Source: Streptomyces hyaluromycini (GTDB taxonomy: Bacteria; Actinomycetota; Actinomycetes; Streptomycetales; Streptomycetaceae). Taken from it: a stretch of DNA of 64,000 nt. The DNA lies in NCBI RefSeq assembly GCF_002217755.1, contig NZ_BCFL01000024.1, forward strand, positions 62,001 through 126,000, written 5' to 3'. The position numbers were made by a program, and so were the translations under genes. Below the pieces are notes generated by a model. It was given only the letters and a program-made list of their open reading frames with translations. It did not search any database and had not been told where the DNA came from. How positions within the stretch are numbered: the stretch's first letter is position 1; each line of letters begins with the position of its first letter. Shown here piece after piece: positions 58,833 to 64,000 of the stretch.

Positions 58833-61616
58833 ATGCACGCCGGCACCACCGACCACCCCTCGGACGCGGGCATCCTGGGCCGGGCCGCCGAGCTGGGCCG
58901 CATCGACCGGCTGCTCGGGGCGGTGGACGGCAGCGGCCCGCAGGTGCTGGTGCTGACCGGGGAGCCGGGGGCGGGCAAGAGCACCCTCGTCGACCGGGCG
59001 GCCGAGCGGGGCCGGGACCGGGGCCTCGGGATTCTGCGGGTGCGCGGCAGCGAGGGCGAGGCGGGCCTCGGTCTGTCGGGCGTGCACCAGCTGCTGCATC
59101 CGCTGCTGCCCGGAGAGGGCCTGCCCGCGGCGCAACGGGAGGTGCTGGACCGCGCCTTCGGGCCGGAGGCGGCCCAGTACGAGCTGAAACTCGATCAGCT
59201 GTCCCTGTGCGTCGGCGTGCTCGGGCTCATCACCGAGGCCGCCGCACGCCGGCCGCTGCTCCTGCTGGTGGACGACGCCCAGTGGCTGGACCTCGGTTCG
59301 GTGGACGTCCTGGCCTTCCTCGCCCGGCGCCTTGAGGGCAGGCCGGTGGTGCTGCTGCTCGCCGCCCGCGAGGACGGCGTACCGGCCCGCTTCGACCGGG
59401 CCTTCCCGCAGGTCACCGTCGGCCCGCTGAGCCGTACCGCGGCCGGGCAGCTCCTGGACGCGCAGCCGGATCCGCCGCGCGGCAAGGCACGGGCCGAGAT
59501 CCTCCAGCAGGCGGCCGGCAATCCACTGGCCCTGATCGAGCTGTCCCGTGCCCTGGCCCGCGGCCGGACCGGGGACATGGGGGCCGGCGGGGCCGGGGGC
59601 GCCACGCTGCCGCTCACCGCGCGTCTGGAGAACCTGTTCGCCGCGGACCTGCCCGGCCTGCCCGCGCCCACCCGGGCGGCCCTGCTCCTGGTGGCCGCAG
59701 CCGGCCCGGCCCGGCTGACGGACCTCATGCGGGCCGCCCCCGAGCTGGACGTCATAGCGGCACTGGACCCCGCCGAGCGTGCCGGCCTGGTGCGGGTGGC
59801 GGACGGCGGGGTGCTGCTGCGTCACCCGCTGGTGCGCTCGGCCGTCTACCACGCGGCCTCCTTCCACGAGCGCCGGCAGGCCCATCTCGCCCTGGCGGCC
59901 GCGCTGGCCGGGGAGCCGGACCGCCGGGCCTGGCATCTGGCCGCGGCGGCGACCGGCCAGGACGCGGAGGTCGCCGACGCCCTGGCGGCGAGCGCCGAAC
60001 GGGCCCGGGGCCGGGGCGGCTACGCGGCGGCCGCGACCGCGATGGAACGCGCCGCCGAGCTGACCCCGGCGCCGGACCTGCGTGCCCGGCGCCTGCTGAC
60101 GGCCGCGCAGGCGGCGATGTTCGCCGGTCATCCGCAGTGGGTCGGCGAGCTGAGCGGCCGCGTCGGCGGGCTGACCGAGGATCCCCGGCTGCGTGCCGAG
60201 GCCTCGCTGCTGGGCGGCTGGGCCCTCGGGGTGACGCTCCGTCACGAGGAGGCGCTGGCCCTTCTGTTGGGCGTCGCCGAAGCCACCGCCACGTCGGCTC
60301 CGGACCTCGCCCTCGGCGCCCTGAGCACCGCCGCCACGTCCGCCTACAACTCCGGCGCACCCTACTACCGCGCCGAACTCGACCGGATCAGCGGCCTGAT
60401 CGACGGGGACGGCGACCCCGCCGGCCGTGCCTGGGTCCAGGTGGTCATCGATCCCGTTCACGAACGTCCGCGTCTGACACGGCAGTTGACGGAGGGACTG
60501 GCCGCTCTGGCGCAGGAGGAGTCCCTGGGCAACCTCACGGCGCTGGGCGGCGCGACCTGGATCCTGGACGAGACCGAGCAGGCCGTGCGCGTCCTCGGGA
60601 CGACCATGGACCTCCTGCGGCGCGCCGGCAGCGCGGGCACGAACGCGACCGTGACCCAGGCGCTCGCCCTCGCCCTGTTCGAGAACGGCTCGTGGACGGC
60701 GGCCGAGGACGCGGCGCACGAGGCGTTCTGGATGGCCACGGAGGCGGGGGCGGACAACGTGACCGTGGGCGCCGGCATCCTGCGGGCCACCCTGCGCGCG
60801 CTCCAGGGCGACCCCGCGACGGCGCGGACCGAGGCGATGCAGGCCGTACGGCGTGTGGACCTGCGCAGGTCGCTGAGTCTTCAGGTCCGCCACCGGCACG
60901 CCATGGGCATGGCCGCGTTCGTCGTCGGCGACCACGCGGACGCCTATGAGCAGTTGCGTGCGGCCTTCACCCGGGACTTCCGGCCGGCGCCCGTCCATTA
61001 CCACGCCTCGCTCTACTATCTGGGCGACCTGGCGGCCGCGGCGGTGCGCGCCGGGCGGGCGGACGACGCGCGCACGGTGGTCGACGCCGTGCAGCAGGAC
61101 CTGCAGCCCGACCCCTCCCCGCGCCTGGCCGCCGTACTCCACCGGGCCACCGCCCTGCTGACCGACACCGACGACGCCGAGCAGCACTTCCGCGCCGCCC
61201 TCGACGACCCGGCCACCGACTGCTGGCCGTTCGAGAAGGCCCTCGCCCGCCTCGACTTCGGCGAGTGGCTGCGCCGGCGCCGCCGCAGTGCCGAGGCCCG
61301 CCCGCACCTGAACGCGGCCCTGGAGTGTTTCCAGCGCCTGGACGCCCGCCCCTGGACCGAGCGCACGACGGCGGAGCTGCGGGCCGCCGGGTCGGCGACG
61401 GCCCCTGCCCCCTCCGGCGAACTGGGCGAACTGACCCCGCAGCAACGCCAGATCGCCGAACTGGCCGCGCAGGGCCTGACCAACCGCGACATCGCGGCCC
61501 GCCTCTACCTCTCCCCCCGTACCGTCGGATACCACCTGCACAAGATCTTTCCCAAGCTCGGCATCACGGCCAGAGCCCAGCTCCGGGACGCCCTCACGCA
61601 GGAGAACCAGGGCTGA
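58833..61616 (+). CDS. LAL-type LuxR family transcriptional regulator
   Basis: A 927-residue LAL regulator. The ATPase domain has a complete Walker A GEPGAGKST (43-51) and LLLLVDDAQWLD as Walker B. The long TPR-like centre ends in a LuxR HTH: LTPQQRQIAELAAQGLTNRDIAARLYLSPRTVGYHLHKIFPKLGI. Such regulators often activate antibiotic or sugar-use genes. The ATG at 58833 has AAGGACGG upstream. It faces the other LAL gene across the 25 bp array and ends 23 bp inside the convergent serine hydrolase. Confidence 0.9.
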   Translation: MHAGTTDHPSDAGILGRAAELGRIDRLLGAVDGSGPQVLVLTGEPGAGKSTLVDRAAERGRDRGLGILRVRGSEGEAGLGLSGVHQLLHPLLPGEGLPAAQREVLDRAFGPEAAQYELKLDQLSLCVGVLGLITEAAARRPLLLLVDDAQWLDLGSVDVLAFLARRLEGRPVVLLLAAREDGVPARFDRAFPQVTVGPLSRTAAGQLLDAQPDPPRGKARAEILQQAAGNPLALIELSRALARGRTGDMGAGGAGGATLPLTARLENLFAADLPGLPAPTRAALLLVAAAGPARLTDLMRAAPELDVIAALDPAERAGLVRVADGGVLLRHPLVRSAVYHAASFHERRQAHLALAAALAGEPDRRAWHLAAAATGQDAEVADALAASAERARGRGGYAAAATAMERAAELTPAPDLRARRLLTAAQAAMFAGHPQWVGELSGRVGGLTEDPRLRAEASLLGGWALGVTLRHEEALALLLGVAEATATSAPDLALGALSTAATSAYNSGAPYYRAELDRISGLIDGDGDPAGRAWVQVVIDPVHERPRLTRQLTEGLAALAQEESLGNLTALGGATWILDETEQAVRVLGTTMDLLRRAGSAGTNATVTQALALALFENGSWTAAEDAAHEAFWMATEAGADNVTVGAGILRATLRALQGDPATARTEAMQAVRRVDLRRSLSLQVRHRHAMGMAAFVVGDHADAYEQLRAAFTRDFRPAPVHYHASLYYLGDLAAAAVRAGRADDARTVVDAVQQDLQPDPSPRLAAVLHRATALLTDTDDAEQHFRAALDDPATDCWPFEKALARLDFGEWLRRRRRSAEARPHLNAALECFQRLDARPWTERTTAELRAAGSATAPAPSGELGELTPQQRQIAELAAQGLTNRDIAARLYLSPRTVGYHLHKIFPKLGITARAQLRDALTQENQG

Positions 61617-62862
61617 CCCGACCCTGCGGTGTGCCCGTGGCCGACCGGTCGCACAGGGCGTGGTCGACGAGGGTGCCTGTCGCGCGGTTGAGGGCGGCGA
61701 GGTCCGGTGGGGCGGTGGTGGTCGTGAGGGAGATCGTCACCGCGCGGCTGCCGTCCGCGCTCACCGCCGGGCGGGTGTTGACGCCTGCCCCGTCGCCCTC
61801 GTGGGTGTAGTAGTAACCGCCGCAGGAGAGCGGGATCCTGCGCAGCCCGAGCCCGTAGGTGCCCTCGGGCATCTCGGCGACGTCCTCCGGGTCGTCGGTC
61901 CGCTCGACGGTCTGCCGCATCTCGCGCCACTGCTCGGCGGGGAGCAGCCGGCCGCCGGCCAGGGCGCGGAAGAAGGTGTTCAGGTCGGCGGTGGTGCTCA
62001 CCACGCCGGAGTCCGCGGTGTGCTGGAAGCTGTGCTCGGTGACGTCGAGGCGCTTGCCGTCGGCGGTCGTCAGGTACGCGTTCACATACGGGTCGGGCAG
62101 GTAGGGGTCGAGCCCGGGGACGGTGGTGTTCCGCAGTCCCAGTTTCGCGATCACCCGGTGCTCGACCAGGTCCTGCCAGCTCGCGCCGCCGGCCTTCTCG
62201 GCGATCATCCCGGCGAGGAGGTAGTTGGTGTTGGAGTACGCCCACCGGGTGGCCGCGCCGGGCTTCGGTACGAACAGCGGCCGGTGCTTCATGGCCACCG
62301 CGACCAGGTCGGCCGCGGGGGTGGTGTCGTAGCGGTTCTCGTCGAAGTGGTTGATCAGCCGGTCCTGGATCTCCGGGTCGTCGATGTAGTCGTACAGGCC
62401 GCTGGTCTGGCGGAGCAGGTCGCGGACGGTGACACGGCTGCCGTCGTTGCCGTTGCCGGAGGCGACCCCCGGCAGCCAGTGCTCGACGGTGTCGTCCAGC
62501 GACAGCCGCCTCTCCGCGGCGAGTTGGAGGACCACGGTCGCCGTGAACGTCTTCGTCGTGCTCGCCACGCGGAAGTGCGCGTTCCACGGGACCGGGTCCG
62601 GGGAGTCGGCGGTCCGGGTGCCGATACGTGCCATGGGCGGCGTCCTGTTCGCCCGGTCGACCCTGGCCAGCACGTTCACATCGCCTCCCCCGGCCTGCCG
62701 TACGGCCGCCAGGTCCTGGCGGAGCGTGTCCTCGCCGTAGGAGTGCCGTGCGGCCGGACGGTGCCCGGCGGTGACGGCGGTCGCGGTCAGGGGCGAGGCC
62801 AGCGCGAGCAGCGCTGCGGCCAGCACGGCGGCCCCGGCCCTCTTCGACGACGGCATCAGCAT
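61594..62862 (-). CDS. Secreted serine hydrolase (beta-lactamase / DD-carboxypeptidase fold)
   Basis: 422 residues with a signal peptide (about 1-33). Active-site motifs: Ser101-T-T-Lys104 (SxxK), Tyr209-Ser-Asn211 (YxN), and a late HEGDG box in place of KTG. It belongs to the D-alanyl-D-alanine carboxypeptidase/class C beta-lactamase-like group and acts outside the cell. The ATG at 62862 (or 62856) has GGGGG upstream. It overlaps the end of the LAL gene by 23 bp, convergent. The spacer at its 5' side (62863-63128) has no gene. Confidence 0.9.
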   Translation of the reverse strand: MLMPSSKRAGAAVLAAALLALASPLTATAVTAGHRPAARHSYGEDTLRQDLAAVRQAGGGDVNVLARVDRANRTPPMARIGTRTADSPDPVPWNAHFRVASTTKTFTATVVLQLAAERRLSLDDTVEHWLPGVASGNGNDGSRVTVRDLLRQTSGLYDYIDDPEIQDRLINHFDENRYDTTPAADLVAVAMKHRPLFVPKPGAATRWAYSNTNYLLAGMIAEKAGGASWQDLVEHRVIAKLGLRNTTVPGLDPYLPDPYVNAYLTTADGKRLDVTEHSFQHTADSGVVSTTADLNTFFRALAGGRLLPAEQWREMRQTVERTDDPEDVAEMPEGTYGLGLRRIPLSCGGYYYTHEGDGAGVNTRPAVSADGSRAVTISLTTTTAPPDLAALNRATGTLVDHALCDRSATGTPQGRVSPGSPA

Positions 62863-63128
62863 GTTCGAATCCCCCGTTGCTCTGGGTGTCGGTCGGTGAC
62901 GACCACCAGCCAACCGGAACCGGAGGCACGTGAGGATGGGACTTCCCTCCGGATACGGGGTGTACGTAACCCCCCTTGTGCCGAAGACCCGGTCCGGCCC
63001 CGCGGGTTCTGCACCGATGGTCGAGCCCGCGGCAGGCCGAGCACGCGGACGCGGGGCGGCGGCGAGCAACGGCTCGCCGCCGCACCGAAGTTCGTACGGC
63101 CGCCGGTGCGGTCCGCATCGGCGAAGGA

Positions 63129-64000
63129 TCAGGCCTGGCCGTCGGCTTCCGTCACCGGTCCGCGCACCGGGCCGGTGGCCGGCGGAGCGGGGTCGGGGCC
63201 GGTTCCCCGTTCCGCTCGTCGGGCGAGCGGTACGAGGGCGATGGCGATCGCGCCGCCCAGCCCGGCGAGGGCGAAGACGGTGAAGCCCCAGCTGTCGTGA
63301 CCGCCGTCGGCCAGTGCGCCGACCAGCCAGGGACCGAGCACCGCGCCGCTGCGGCCGACCCCGGTCACCCAGCCGAGCCCGGTGGCCCGTGCGCTTTCCG
63401 GGTAGACGGTGCTGGTGGCGGCGTAGACCATGACCTGTGCGCTGAAGAGCCAGATCCCGGTGACGGCGACCACGGCGTAGGTGGCGGCCAGCGACAGGTG
63501 CGCCTGGAGCAGCAGGGCGCCGGCCGCCGTGAGGACGAACCACACCGCCGAGACGCGCACCGCGCCGTAGCGGTCGGCCGTGCGGCCGGCGATCAGCATG
63601 CCGACGATGCCGCCCGCGTTGATCACGAGGAGGAAGCTGACCGAGGAGGTCATGCCGTAGCCGGAGGCCAGCATCATCTGCGGCAGCCAGGTGCTCACGC
63701 CGTAGACCAGGAGCAGGCCGCAGAAGGACGCGAGCCACAGGAGCGGCGTGGCGAAGCGGGACTCGGGGGCGAACAGGGCGCGTACCGCGTCCAGGCGGCC
63801 CTTCGCCCCCGCGGCCGGGGCCGCGACCCGGGTGATGCGCGGCAGTCCGTACCGGTCGGCCGTCGCGTCGGCCCGGTCCCGCCGTCCCTGCGCGAGCAGG
63901 ACGCCCGGCGACTCGGGCATCAGCCTGAGCAGCAGCGGTACGGCGATCACGGCGGGGATCACGCCGGCCCAGAACACCCAGCGCCAGCCCGCCGCCGGGG
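63129..64000 (-). CDS. MFS transporter, AAHS (aromatic acid/H+ symporter) type, partial
   Basis: The C-terminal part (about 290 residues) of a major facilitator whose N-terminus lies beyond the right edge. The hydrophobic pattern and motifs (GWRWVFWAGVIPA, LVYGVSTWLPQMMLASGYG, AGGIVGMLIAGRTADRYG, YPESARATGLGWVTGVGRSGAVLGP) fit AAHS carriers such as PcaK/BenK that import aromatic acids. The C-terminal tail is Pro-rich. An aromatic acid substrate is inferred from family only. Confidence 0.85.
   Translation of the reverse strand, partial: PAAGWRWVFWAGVIPAVIAVPLLLRLMPESPGVLLAQGRRDRADATADRYGLPRITRVAAPAAGAKGRLDAVRALFAPESRFATPLLWLASFCGLLLVYGVSTWLPQMMLASGYGMTSSVSFLLVINAGGIVGMLIAGRTADRYGAVRVSAVWFVLTAAGALLLQAHLSLAATYAVVAVTGIWLFSAQVMVYAATSTVYPESARATGLGWVTGVGRSGAVLGPWLVGALADGGHDSWGFTVFALAGLGGAIAIALVPLARRAERGTGPDPAPPATGPVRGPVTEADGQA

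Overview
The window looks like a piece of a Streptomyces (or very close actinomycete) chromosome. GC content is very high, GTG and TTG starts are frequent, and many genes overlap by the 4 bp ATGA/GTGA couplings. It carries a typical gene set for that group: F420-type luciferase-like monooxygenases, a MutA/MutB/MeaB block, a DUF5709 protein, LAL-type LuxR regulators, a SepF-like protein and a bacterial Pnkp/Hen1 RNA repair pair. Apart from the two edge genes (1 and 64000) the genes are complete. No tRNA, rRNA, CRISPR array, prophage or transposase gene was seen.

Layout. 1-3.6 kb: Pnkp (partial) and Hen1, translationally coupled, reading left. 3.7-13.2 kb: a secondary-metabolism-like locus. It holds a TetR regulator with a palindrome at its start, a berberine-bridge-type FAD oxidase with the only in-frame TTA codon noticed, an FMN azoreductase/quinone reductase divergent from a LysR regulator, and a three-gene operon of an A-T-TE (adenylation, thiolation, thioesterase) enzyme, an NAD-dependent reductase and an NTF2-like protein. 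A luciferase-like (LLM) oxidoreductase with a clear terminator follows. 13.4-19.8 kb: small proteins, the first copy of a MITE-like element, MazG with an ATP-binding protein, a SepF-like protein, a GT-C type membrane protein, and a YceI/MarR divergent pair with two near-identical palindromic operators. 20.0-24.9 kb: mutA-mutB-meaB for methylmalonyl-CoA metabolism, then an ECF sigma factor and a Met/His-rich membrane protein.

26.7-41.3 kb: an accessory and catabolic stretch with four alpha/beta-hydrolase-type or amidohydrolase enzymes, an isochorismatase-like hydrolase, DoxX and YoaK membrane proteins, two MFS exporters, a GNAT-like protein, a flavin disulfide reductase, Dps and a LysR regulator. 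It is rich in short tandem and palindromic repeats. 41.3-44.8 kb: an FMN reductase/LLM monooxygenase pair, a secreted beta-propeller protein and a MaoC hydratase, ended by the second, inverted MITE copy. 45.0-52.2 kb: a respiratory operon read leftward: secreted VOC protein, cydA, cydB, cydD, cydC, DUF5709, then a strong hairpin. 52.3-58.4 kb: two coupled AraC regulators, an HSL-type hydrolase with Cys in place of the nucleophile Ser, and a large LAL regulator with a 42 bp in-frame tandem repeat. A 25 bp tandem array separates it from a second, divergent LAL regulator. The window ends with a secreted serine hydrolase and an AAHS-type MFS transporter that runs off the edge.

Most notable: the A-T-TE/reductase/NTF2 operon resembles the early steps of p-terphenyl (polyporic acid to terphenyl triol) biosynthesis and sits among other quinone and redox genes. 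Also notable are the paired MITE copies, both inserted at the TAG stop codon of a gene, and several phase-length repeats placed at gene starts or inside a regulator.
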